Assembly: GCA_002343425.1 (NCBI GenBank)
Contig: DDSO01000117.1
Span: 1 to 18,092 of the forward strand
Origin: Brevundimonas sp. UBA2388
GTDB lineage: Bacteria > Pseudomonadota > Alphaproteobacteria > Caulobacterales > Caulobacteraceae
DNA: 18,092 bases
Reading direction: 5' to 3'
Positions 5,541-15,286 of this stretch are shown one piece after another. The position numbers and the translations under genes were made by a program. The notes under the pieces were generated by a model, which worked only from the letters and a program-made list of their open reading frames with translations, was not told the DNA's origin and ran no database searches. The stretch's first letter is position 1, and every line of letters begins with the position of its first letter.

Positions 5541-7763
5541 ATGAGCGATCCGGCGATCAGCGACACGACCACCGGCGAAGAGGTCCCTTCCTCGCGCGCG
5601 CCGCAACTCGAGCTGTCCGAGGCCCTGATGGCCTCTCCGACCCGCTTCTTCAACCGCGAGATCTCCTGGCTGGCTTTCAACGGCCGCGTGCTTGAAGAAG
5701 CCGCCAACCCGGCCCACCCGCTGCTCGAGCGGCTGCGCTTCCTGTCGATCTCGGCCAACAACCTCGATGAGTTCTTCATGACCCGCGTCGCCGGCCTCAA
5801 GGGCCAGGTGCGCGAGCGGGTGCGGGTTCTGTCCGCCGACGGCCTGACCCCGGCGGAACAGCTGGACAAGGTCAATGTCGCGGCCGGCGCCCTGATGGCC
5901 GAACAGCAGCGCCGCTGGCGCAAGCTGCGCAAGGAATTGGCAGGCGTCGGCATCGAGGTCGTGGACGCCGGCCGGATCACCAAGACCGAACGCGAGCGGC
6001 TCGAACCCGAGTTCCTCAACCAGTTGTTCGCCGTGCTGACGCCGATGGCGATCGACCCGGCGCATCCCTTCCCCTTCCTGCCCAACCTCGGCTTCTCCCT
6101 GGCGCTGAAGCTGAAGCGCCGCTCGGACAACCGCACCCTCTATGCGCTGGTGCCGGTGCCGACCCAGGTGAAGCGGTTCTGGCCGCTGGCGACCGACGGG
6201 CGTTCGACGCCGGGCCGCAAGCGTTTCCTGACCCTCGAAAGCCTGCTGACCCTCTTCATCGACCACCTGTTCCCCGGCTGCGACGTGCTGGAGCGCGGCG
6301 TCTTCCGCCTGATCCGCGACTCGGACATCGAGATCGAGGAAGAGGCCGAAGACCTGGTCATGGAGTTCGAGGAGGCGCTGAAGCAGCGGCGCATGGGCTC
6401 GGTCGTGCGCATCAAGATCGAGTCGTCCATGCCCGACGACCTGCGCACCTTCATCACCAATGAGCTGGACGCCGCGCCGCAGGATATCGTCATGGTGCCC
6501 GGCATGCTGGGCCTCGCCCAGCTGGCTGACCTGATACCGGCGGGCCATCCGGACCTGAAGTTCAAGGGCTATGAGCCGCGCTATCCCGAGCGGGTCCGCG
6601 ACAACGGCGGCGACATCTTCGCGGCGATCCGCGAGAAGGACATGCTGATCCACCATCCGTTCGAGAGCTTCGACGTGGTGGTCCAGTTCCTGCGTCAGGC
6701 GGCCCGCGACCCCAACGTCCTGGCCATCAAACAGACCCTGTACCGGACCTCCAAGGACAGCCCGATCGTCGCCGCCCTGATCGAGGCGGCCGAGAACGGC
6801 AAGAACGTGACCGCCCTGGTCGAGATCAAGGCGCGCTTCGACGAGGAGGCCAACCTGCGCTGGGCCCGGGCCATGGAGCGGGCCGGCGTCCATGTCGTCT
6901 TCGGCTTCGTCGAGTGGAAGACCCACGCCAAGCTCAGCGTCGTCGTGCGCCGCGAGAGCGAGGGACTGAAAACCTACTGCCATTTCGGCACCGGCAACTA
7001 TCACCCGGTGACCGCGCGCATCTACACCGACCTCAGCCTGTTCAGCTGCGACCCCGTGCTGGCCCGCGACGCCTCGCGGGTGTTCAACTACATCACCGGC
7101 TATGCCCAGCCCGACGAGCTGGAGGCGCTGGTCGTCTCGCCGCTCAATATGAAGACCACCCTGCTCGACCTGATCGGCAAGGAGATGGCGGCGGCGGCCA
7201 AGGGCAAACCGGCGGCGATCTGGGCCAAGATGAACTCGCTGGTCGACCCCCAGATCATCGACGCCCTCTACCGCGCCAGCCAGTGGGGCGTCCGTATCGA
7301 GCTGGTGATCCGCGGCATCTGCTGTCTGCGCCCCGGCGTTCCGGGCCTGTCGGAAAACATCCGGGTCAAGTCCATCGTCGGCCGCTTCCTTGAGCACAGC
7401 CGCATCGTCGCCTTCGCCAATGGTCGCGACCTGCCTCACGACAAGGCGAAACTGTACATTTCGTCAGCCGACTGGATGAACCGGAACCTCGACCGCCGCG
7501 TCGAGCTTATGACCCCTGTGTTGAACGCCACCGTCCATGATCAGGTGCTGGACCAGATCATGGTCGCCAACCTCAAGGACGACGCCCAGAGCTGGGTGCT
7601 GGCCGCGGACGGCAGCTATCACCGGGTCACGCCCGCCGACCCCGAACGGCCGTTCTCGGCGCACAAATACTTCATGACCAACCCCAGCCTTTCGGGTCGG
7701 GGCCGCAAGGTGAAGACCCTGCCGGGCCACCTCAGCTACGAGCCGTCCCGGAAGAAGCGCTGA
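5541..7763 (+). CDS. ppk: Polyphosphate kinase (PPK1)
   Basis: This enzyme reversibly transfers the gamma-phosphate of ATP onto inorganic polyphosphate. The protein has 740 residues, in the usual PPK1 range with a slightly long N-terminus. The N-domain motif [17 protein letters not shown] lies at ~38-54 and [14 protein letters not shown] follows. The two catalytic-domain histidines are visible: H462 in WKTHAKL (equivalent of the phosphorylated E. coli H435) and H619 in FLEHSRI (equivalent of H592). The signatures [15 protein letters not shown] and [11 protein letters not shown] are also present. ATG 5541 is chosen because the upstream TTG extension to 5505 adds only an Arg-rich tail and no family sequence; the ribosome site is weak. 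Its stop overlaps the ppx start (TGATG), so the two genes are probably co-translated. A terminator lies just upstream, so a promoter should sit within 5489-5540, but I could not identify one. Confidence 0.97.
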   Translation: MSDPAISDTTTGEEVPSSRAPQLELSEALMASPTRFFNREISWLAFNGRVLEEAANPAHPLLERLRFLSISANNLDEFFMTRVAGLKGQVRERVRVLSADGLTPAEQLDKVNVAAGALMAEQQRRWRKLRKELAGVGIEVVDAGRITKTERERLEPEFLNQLFAVLTPMAIDPAHPFPFLPNLGFSLALKLKRRSDNRTLYALVPVPTQVKRFWPLATDGRSTPGRKRFLTLESLLTLFIDHLFPGCDVLERGVFRLIRDSDIEIEEEAEDLVMEFEEALKQRRMGSVVRIKIESSMPDDLRTFITNELDAAPQDIVMVPGMLGLAQLADLIPAGHPDLKFKGYEPRYPERVRDNGGDIFAAIREKDMLIHHPFESFDVVVQFLRQAARDPNVLAIKQTLYRTSKDSPIVAALIEAAENGKNVTALVEIKARFDEEANLRWARAMERAGVHVVFGFVEWKTHAKLSVVVRRESEGLKTYCHFGTGNYHPVTARIYTDLSLFSCDPVLARDASRVFNYITGYAQPDELEALVVSPLNMKTTLLDLIGKEMAAAAKGKPAAIWAKMNSLVDPQIIDALYRASQWGVRIELVIRGICCLRPGVPGLSENIRVKSIVGRFLEHSRIVAFANGRDLPHDKAKLYISSADWMNRNLDRRVELMTPVLNATVHDQVLDQIMVANLKDDAQSWVLAADGSYHRVTPADPERPFSAHKYFMTNPSLSGRGRKVKTLPGHLSYEPSRKKR

Positions 7764-9271
7764 TGCCGACCGCCCTGCTTTCGGCCCTCGGCGCGCCGCG
7801 CGACGTCGCCGCGATCGACATCGGCTCCAACTCGGTCCGTCTGGTGCTGTACCGGCTGGAAGGCCGCGCGATCTGGACGGTGTTCAATGAGAAGGTGCTG
7901 GCCGGCCTCGGCCGGGACCTCGCCTCGACCGGCCGGCTGTCGGTCGAGGGCGCGGCCCAGGCCCTGACCGCGCTGAAACGCTTCGCCGCCGTGATTGAGG
8001 GTGTGCAGCCTGCCCACACCTTTGTCGCCGCCACGGCGGCCGTGCGCGAGGCCGAGGACGGCCGCGACTTCTGCGACCGGGTGGCCGCCGAAACCGGCCT
8101 GAGGATCCGGGTCCTGTCGGGCGAGGAAGAGGCGCGTTACGCCGCCCTCGGCGTCCTCGCGGGCATTCCCCACGCCGATGGCGTGGTCGGCGACCTCGGC
8201 GGGTCCAGCCTCGAGCTGGTGCGACTGACGAAGGGCGAGGTCGGGCGCGGCGCCACCCTGCCCCTCGGCCCGTTCGCCCTGGCGGATGCAAGCGGCTTCG
8301 ACGCCGACCGGCTGCGGGGAACCATCGCCGACCGGCTCAGGACGGCCGGAGACTTCAAGGCCGACACCCTCTACGCCGTCGGCGGCGCCTGGCGGACGCT
8401 GGCCCAGGTGCATATGGAGATCACCGGCTATCCCCTGCGGATCGTGCACCAGTACGAGATGGAGGCCGCCGACCTGATGGACACGGCCCGGCTGGTCGCG
8501 CGGTCATCGAGGGCCTCGCTCGAAAAATGGCCCGGGCTGTCGCGCAAGCGCGCCGACACCCTGCCCCACGGCGCGCTCGTGCTGGAGGGCCTGATCGACT
8601 GTCTGGGGCTGAAGCGCATCGTCCTGTCGGCCTGGGGTGTTCGCGAAGGTCTGCTGTATGAGGCTCTGGAGCCCGATATCGCCACCGCCGACCCGCTGCT
8701 GGCGGGTTGCACGGCGCTCGGCGCCCGCCAGGGCATTTCACCGGCCTTGCCCGGCGCCCTGAACGGCTGGATCGCGCCCTTGATGGCCGCCCTGCCGCCG
8801 GTGTTCGATCGCGAGCGCGACGCCGTTCTGGCTGACGCCGCCTGCCGGCTCGCCGATCTCGGCGCCCGCCTGCATCCCGATCACCGCGTCGAACTGGCCT
8901 TCGATCAGGTTCTGCGTGCACCGGTGCCGGGCCAGAACCACGCCGAACGGGCCTACCTCGCCGTGGCGGTGAACGCCCGCTACGGCGGCGGCGGCTCGAC
9001 GCCCGAGCCCCGGACCGTGACCCGCCTGCTGAACGAGGAACAGCGTCAGGGCGCCCGCGCGCTCGGCCTTGCGATCCGGCTGGCCTGCGACCTGTCCGGC
9101 CGCTCCCCCCAGCTGCTGGTCAACGCCCGCGCCGGGGTCAAGGACGGCGCCCTCGTCCTGACAGCCTCCGACGGCTACGCCGACGTCCTGCTCGGCGAAC
9201 AGACCCGGCGTCGCGGCAAGGCCCTGGCCGAGGCCATGAGCCTGAAGCTGGATATCAGAAGCGGCGATTAG
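7763..9271 (+). CDS. ppx: Exopolyphosphatase, Ppx/GppA family
   Basis: This enzyme hydrolyses terminal phosphate from polyphosphate, and some family members also act on pppGpp. The protein has 502 residues. The actin-like N-terminal domains show AIDIGSNSVRLVLY (~17-30), AATAAVREA (~89-97), LSGEEEAR (~118-125, holding the catalytic Glu) and the second phosphate-binding loop GDLGGSSLEL (~143-152). The C-terminal part includes ADTLPHGALVLEGL and LSAWGVREGLLYE, both typical of the family. The ATG at 7763 overlaps the ppk stop codon by one base, which indicates translational coupling. Sequence alone does not separate Ppx from GppA, but linkage to ppk favours exopolyphosphatase. Confidence 0.93.
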   Translation: MPTALLSALGAPRDVAAIDIGSNSVRLVLYRLEGRAIWTVFNEKVLAGLGRDLASTGRLSVEGAAQALTALKRFAAVIEGVQPAHTFVAATAAVREAEDGRDFCDRVAAETGLRIRVLSGEEEARYAALGVLAGIPHADGVVGDLGGSSLELVRLTKGEVGRGATLPLGPFALADASGFDADRLRGTIADRLRTAGDFKADTLYAVGGAWRTLAQVHMEITGYPLRIVHQYEMEAADLMDTARLVARSSRASLEKWPGLSRKRADTLPHGALVLEGLIDCLGLKRIVLSAWGVREGLLYEALEPDIATADPLLAGCTALGARQGISPALPGALNGWIAPLMAALPPVFDRERDAVLADAACRLADLGARLHPDHRVELAFDQVLRAPVPGQNHAERAYLAVAVNARYGGGGSTPEPRTVTRLLNEEQRQGARALGLAIRLACDLSGRSPQLLVNARAGVKDGALVLTASDGYADVLLGEQTRRRGKALAEAMSLKLDIRSGD

Positions 9272-9286
9272 GGTCTGTTCCAATAT

Positions 9287-9421
9287 TCCGCTCATCCCCG
9301 CGAAAGCGGGGACCCAGTGCTGTCCAGCGTGAAGGCGGCGTTTCAGGACTAGCGAAAGAGCGCGACAGGAATGATCTGTCGCCCAAAGAACTGGGTCCCC
9401 GCTTTCGCGGGGATGAGCGGA
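9287..9421. repeat. Nested inverted-repeat element with 32-bp perfect arms
   Basis: Bases 9287-9318 and 9390-9421 are perfect reverse complements (32 bp) around a 71-base interior. Each arm is itself a hairpin: CCCCGC and GCGGGG around GAAA in the left arm, and the complement in the right arm. The interior contains a third hairpin, GCGACAG (9362-9368) with CTGTCGC (9376-9382). The element fills the gap between the convergent ppx and lipoprotein genes. It could stop transcription from both sides or be a REP/MITE-like dispersed repeat. From memory, similar CCCCGCGAAAGCGGGG motifs recur in alphaproteobacterial genomes. No transposase or clear target-site duplication is visible. Confidence 0.9.
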
Positions 9422-9434
9422 TCAAGGTTCGAAT

Positions 9435-9983
9435 TCAGTCCCCCGCCCACCAACGCAGCTGGACGGACTGCGCCGCCGCGTCGCCTACCGTCAGCCGGCC
9501 CGTGACCACCACGCCTTCATCCCCGAGATTGCGCCGCGAGCTCGCCAGGGCGCCGGGATCGAGGTCGCCCTCGAACCGGACGGCGCCCAGTTCAGCTGAA
9601 CGGCCCTCGAAGGTGATGCGGGTGTCGGTGACCGAATAGGCCGTCGGCAACACGCGGGCGGTGATGCTTCGCGCCTCGCCGATCTCGGTCTGGACCATCG
9701 GGCTGGTCACATCGTCGAACTGCAACATGACCGGGCCGAACGTCGCGCTGCGCGTTCCGCCTTCCCAGGCCTGGAACTCCGGCGCCTGGCCGACGAAGAC
9801 ATGGTCGAACGACCATTTCCCGATCCGCACCTCGCTGGCCGGCATATAGTAGCCGGACAGGTCCGAGCTCATGCTGTGGCTGAACGCCGTAGCGGCGGGG
9901 GCCGGGGCTTCGGCAGGCGCCTCCGGCCGGTCGCAGGACGCCAGAATCAGCAGACTGGCCGCCAGACCGATCAAATTACGCAT
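9435..9983 (-). CDS. Hypothetical lipoprotein
   Basis: I do not recognise a family. The 182-residue product has a lipoprotein signal with a canonical LASC box (C17), then an Ala/Pro-rich linker (~20-35). The mature domain is probably beta-rich, with alternating segments such as SEVRIGKWSFDHVFV, SATFGPVMLQFDDV and SARITARV-like strands, and it ends in RWWAGD. No catalytic motif is evident. Export and lipid anchoring in the cell envelope are likely. The ATG at 9981-9983 has GGGAG about 7 bases upstream, and this ribosome site overlaps one arm of an imperfect hairpin (9993-10049). It is the last gene of a probable minus-strand group with the methyltransferase-like and M28 peptidase genes. Confidence 0.75.
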   Translation of the reverse strand: MRNLIGLAASLLILASCDRPEAPAEAPAPAATAFSHSMSSDLSGYYMPASEVRIGKWSFDHVFVGQAPEFQAWEGGTRSATFGPVMLQFDDVTSPMVQTEIGEARSITARVLPTAYSVTDTRITFEGRSAELGAVRFEGDLDPGALASSRRNLGDEGVVVTGRLTVGDAAAQSVQLRWWAGD

Positions 9984-9992
9984 GACGAGACT

Positions 9993-10049
9993 CCCTGAAC
10001 GTGCGGCTCCAACCGGACCACGGAGCCGCCCGCCTGTCCACCTTCAGGG
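9993..10049 (-). promoter_or_regulatory. Imperfect two-part hairpin in the leader of the lipoprotein gene
   Basis: GCGGCTCC (10003-10010) pairs perfectly with GGAGCCGC (10022-10029). Outside it, CCCTGAA (9993-9999) pairs with TTCAGGG (10043-10049). On the minus-strand transcript the outer stem includes the GGG of the GGGAG ribosome site of the lipoprotein gene. The other arm overlaps the stop codon of the upstream gene. There is no U-tract, so translational control or mRNA end protection is more likely than termination. Confidence 0.4.
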
Positions 10050-10676
10050 CAGGTGGGCGATGACCCGCAGCCAGCCTGTCGCCTGACCGGCGTCGATCAG
10101 TTCAAACACCGGGATCGCCAGAAGGAAGACCAGTCCGTCGCGGATCGTCGTCACAAACAGGGTCGGCCGGATGGTCAGATCATCCTCGTCCCGCCACAGC
10201 GAAAAGCGCGGCCAGAAACGCGGCGTGCGGGCCTTGTAGGCAAGGTAGACGGCCCCGAACTCCCGTTCCAGAAACGCCTCCTCACGCCGCACCGTCAGAT
10301 AGAAGACGGCCATGGCCGCCAATACGAAGCCGAGGCCTGTCGTGACGCTGCCGCTCTGCGCCCCGATCCCGAAGGCGCCGATGTAGCTGAAGACATAGAG
10401 CGGGTTCCGCGTGATCGAATAGGGACCGCGATCAACGATCTCGGCCTTCTTGCGCCCGCCGATGTACAGCGAGCACCAGGCCCGGCCGACAATCGACAGG
10501 ATCATGGCGACGAAGCCCGCCGATTCGACATGCTCATGCCATTCGCCGTCGACCCCGCCGTACGACTGGGTGACCAGGGCGAGCCCGACCAATGCCAGGA
10601 GAGCCGCGAGCACGGCAGCCTTGCGGATTTTCTGAACCGCGCCGAGATCCAGCGCGGGCCGGTGAATGGTGGTCAT
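10044..10676 (-). CDS. Isoprenylcysteine carboxyl methyltransferase (ICMT)-like membrane protein
   Basis: This is a 210-residue integral membrane protein with about five hydrophobic segments (roughly 20-36, 53-72, 93-107, 112-128 and 178-194). The conserved core GPYSITRNPLYVFSYIG (~84-100) and the later EEAFLEREFGAVYLAYKARTPRFWP (~132-156) match the ICMT/PEMT methyltransferase superfamily, which uses S-adenosylmethionine. Bacteria usually lack prenylated CaaX proteins, so the substrate is unknown and lipids or small molecules are possible. The frame stays open upstream to 10697, but a strong GGAGG lies 7 bases before ATG 10676, so this start is chosen. It sits between the M28 peptidase gene and the lipoprotein gene on the same strand, with gaps of 83 and 60 bp. 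Confidence 0.8.
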   Translation of the reverse strand: MTTIHRPALDLGAVQKIRKAAVLAALLALVGLALVTQSYGGVDGEWHEHVESAGFVAMILSIVGRAWCSLYIGGRKKAEIVDRGPYSITRNPLYVFSYIGAFGIGAQSGSVTTGLGFVLAAMAVFYLTVRREEAFLEREFGAVYLAYKARTPRFWPRFSLWRDEDDLTIRPTLFVTTIRDGLVFLLAIPVFELIDAGQATGWLRVIAHLP

Positions 10677-10683
10677 GGGGTCG

Positions 10684-10688
10684 CCTCC
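10684..10688 (-). promoter_or_regulatory. Ribosome binding site that fixes the ICMT-like gene start
   Basis: GGAGG on the minus strand lies 7 bases before the ATG at 10674-10676. It falls inside the longer open frame that begins at 10697, which argues against that earlier start. Confidence 0.75.
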
Positions 10689-10759
10689 GATCATCAAACC
10701 AGACGACCGAAGCGTGACCCTTTCAAGCCCGTATCATTACGAGCGCGGGCCGCCCCCGA

Positions 10760-11737
10760 TCAGCGGCTCAGCCCTTGGTCAAGCGCCCGGAACGAGGCGA
10801 TCGAGAGCTCGGTCGCGCTGATGAAGACCGAGGGGGTGATCTTCTCGAAATCGTCCGACGGACGGTGATAGTCGGCGTGGTAGTTCACGCCCAGATACAG
10901 GAACGGCACCTGGGCCCTGTAGAAGGCGCCGTGGTCCGACGCCTCCACCCAGTTGTCGGCGCCGGTGTCCTGCGGCGTGTCCTTGCCGAAGGCGAGGGCG
11001 ACCGCGCCGTTGGCTGGAATGCCCTCCAGGATCGGACGGAAGGTCGGGTGCTGATAGGTGCCCGTGACCCACAGCTTGCCGTCGGTCTCGGCGCGGGCCG
11101 TCATGTCGAAATTCAGGTTCATGGCGATGGATTCGAGCGGCATCGGCGGGGCCTCCACGAAATGCTTCGCCCCCAGCAGTCCGTGCTCCTCGCCGTCCAG
11201 AGCCACGATCAGCACGCTGTGCTCCGGGGCCTGCCGCTTCAGATCGGCGGCAAGGGCCAGCATGGTCGCGACGCCCGAGGCGTTGTCGTCCGCGCCGTTG
11301 AACACCTGGCCCTCGGCATTGACGCCGACATGGTCGTAGTGGGCGGTGACGACGATGTAGCGATCCGTCACGCGCGTACCGGGGATCATCCCGATGACGT
11401 TGACGCCATTGTACGTCCGCGGGCCCGCACGGGTCCGGCCCTGCATCTCCCACGGCTGCAGCCGGCCCATGGGCGGGGCGACAACGCCCAGCCCCTCCAG
11501 CCGGCCGACGATATAGTTGCGCGCCATCTCGCCACCCGGTGCGCCGGTGTCGCGTCCCTGCATGGCGTCGGCGGACAGGATGCGGACGTCTTCCAGCAGC
11601 TGGGTGTGCATCGCCGAGGGCGCCGGCGCCGCCGCGACCGGCGGCGTCGCTTCCGGCCCGAACAGGCTTCCGCAGGCCGAAAGCAGCAGGGCTCCGCCGA
11701 GGGCGGTGGACAGGGCGAGAAGACGGGCGTGACGCAT
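10760..11737 (-). CDS. M28 family metallopeptidase lipoprotein
   Basis: This is a 325-residue zinc peptidase of the M28 (aminopeptidase) family. A lipoprotein signal ends LLSAC (C22), followed by an Ala/Pro linker to about residue 42. The co-catalytic zinc site is complete. H133 lies in AHYDH, the bridging Asp is one of the D150-D151 pair in GADDNASG, E183-E184 lie in DGEEHG (general base and ligand), D211 in NFDM, and H291 in DYHRPSDD. It probably removes N-terminal residues from peptides in the periplasm. The ATG at 11735-11737 has AAGGAG at 5 bases. It is divergent from ligA and leads a minus-strand group with the methyltransferase-like and lipoprotein genes. Exact specificity cannot be read from sequence. 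Confidence 0.93.
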   Translation of the reverse strand: MRHARLLALSTALGGALLLSACGSLFGPEATPPVAAAPAPSAMHTQLLEDVRILSADAMQGRDTGAPGGEMARNYIVGRLEGLGVVAPPMGRLQPWEMQGRTRAGPRTYNGVNVIGMIPGTRVTDRYIVVTAHYDHVGVNAEGQVFNGADDNASGVATMLALAADLKRQAPEHSVLIVALDGEEHGLLGAKHFVEAPPMPLESIAMNLNFDMTARAETDGKLWVTGTYQHPTFRPILEGIPANGAVALAFGKDTPQDTGADNWVEASDHGAFYRAQVPFLYLGVNYHADYHRPSDDFEKITPSVFISATELSIASFRALDQGLSR

Positions 11738-11759
11738 TGGAACTCCTTGGAATCGCCAG

Positions 11760-11788
11760 ACGCTAGCGGACAGCCGGGACGGTGTCAG
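11760..11788 (-). promoter_or_regulatory. Candidate promoter of the M28 peptidase gene
   Basis: On the minus strand CTGACA (complement of 11783-11788) is followed after 15 bases by GCTAGC (complement of 11762-11767). This partly fits the Caulobacter housekeeping pattern TTGACG / GCTANAWC. The predicted start would leave a leader of roughly 17-20 bases that contains the AAGGAG ribosome site. Confidence 0.4.
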
Positions 11789-11858
11789 TTTAACTCCGTG
11801 TCATCCGGAATTCTCCGACCGTAATCCGACGGCGGACCTCGAAACCCGGCCGGGCGAT

Positions 11859-14236
<2,378 letters not shown>

Positions 14237-14240
14237 AAGC

Positions 14241-15230
14241 CTAGCGGTTCAGCGCGGCCCGCGCCGCCTCGGCATAGCGGTGGCCCGACGCCGCCCCCCT
14301 GGGAAATACCGCCTCGATCCGGGCCAGATCGTCGGCGGTCAGCACCAGATCGGCGGCCGCGGCATTCTCCTCCAGCGTCCGGATGCGGCGCGTTCCGGGG
14401 ATCGGCACCAGCGTCTCGCCCTGGGCCAGCACCCAGGCCAGGGCCAGCTGCGCCGCGGTCACGCCCTTGTCCGCCGCGATGGCCGCGACGGCGTGGACGA
14501 GGTCGATGTTCTTCCGGAAATTCTCGCCCTGGAAGCGCGGGTTGGAGCGGCGGAAGTCGTCGGCGGCCAGGTCCTCGACCGATTTGATCTCCCCCGATAG
14601 AAAGCCCCGGCCCAGCGGGCTGTAGGGCACAAAGCCGATGCCCAGCGCGTCGCAGGTGGCGAACAGTTCGTCCTCCGGCTCGCGGCTCCACAGGGAATAC
14701 TCGGTCTGCAGCGCCGTGATCGGATGCTCGGCATGGCCCCGGCGCAGCGTCTCCGGCGAGGCCTCCGACAGGCCGAGGAAGCGCACCTTGCCCTCGGTCA
14801 CCAGCTCGCCCATCGCCCCGACCGTCTCCTCGATCGGCGTGTTCGCATCGACCCGGTGCAGATAGTAGAGGTCGACGTGGTCCATCCCCAGCCGCTTCAG
14901 GCTGCCCTCGATGGCGCGGCGCACATTGGCCGGTGAGCCGTCGACGGTCAGGGCCGTCCGCTCGGCATTGTAGCCGATGCCGAATTTGGTCGCCACGAAG
15001 GCGCGGTCCCGCCGGTCCGCCAGCGCCTTGCCGATCTGGATCTCATTGGTGTGCGGGCCGTACATCTCGGCGGTGTCGAGAAAGGTGACGCCGAGATCGA
15101 GCGCGCGATGGATCACCGCCGTCGCCTGCGCCTCGTCCGACGCCTGGCCGTAGAAGGCCGCCATGCCCATACAGCCTAGGCCGATGGCCGAGACTTCGGG
15201 ACCGGCCTTGCCGAGACGACGGGTTTTCAT
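14241..15230 (-). CDS. Aldo/keto reductase
   Basis: This 329-residue NADPH-dependent (beta/alpha)8-barrel oxidoreductase has the full catalytic tetrad: D52 and Y57 in [15 protein letters not shown]82 in VATKFG, and H125 in DLYYLHRVD. The cofactor region is seen in [11 protein letters not shown] and VPIPGTRR near the C-terminus. The sequence resembles the group containing YakC/AKR13-type enzymes, which reduce diverse aldehydes and ketones; the natural substrate is unknown. The ATG at 15228-15230 has AGGAGCG about 5-8 bases upstream. It follows the aminopeptidase P gene on the same strand after 56 bp, so co-transcription is plausible. It converges with ligA with only 4 bp between stop codons and no room for a separate terminator. 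Confidence 0.93.
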   Translation of the reverse strand: MKTRRLGKAGPEVSAIGLGCMGMAAFYGQASDEAQATAVIHRALDLGVTFLDTAEMYGPHTNEIQIGKALADRRDRAFVATKFGIGYNAERTALTVDGSPANVRRAIEGSLKRLGMDHVDLYYLHRVDANTPIEETVGAMGELVTEGKVRFLGLSEASPETLRRGHAEHPITALQTEYSLWSREPEDELFATCDALGIGFVPYSPLGRGFLSGEIKSVEDLAADDFRRSNPRFQGENFRKNIDLVHAVAAIAADKGVTAAQLALAWVLAQGETLVPIPGTRRIRTLEENAAAADLVLTADDLARIEAVFPRGAASGHRYAEAARAALNR

Positions 15231-15286
15231 GGAGCGCTCCTGCGATGCAGAGCCTCAGGTCGGCGCCGCCGCCTCGTTTCGCAAGG

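Noticed and set aside
5439..7439. Minus-strand open frame of 666 codons opposite ppk
   Set aside because: It lies almost entirely antisense to a clearly identified PPK1. Its His/Asp/Gln-rich product has no recognisable domain. Long antisense frames are expected in very GC-rich genes.
9287..9421. Insertion sequence
   Set aside because: The terminal inverted repeats are suggestive, but the 71-base interior cannot encode a transposase and no clear target duplication flanks it. It is at most a non-autonomous element.
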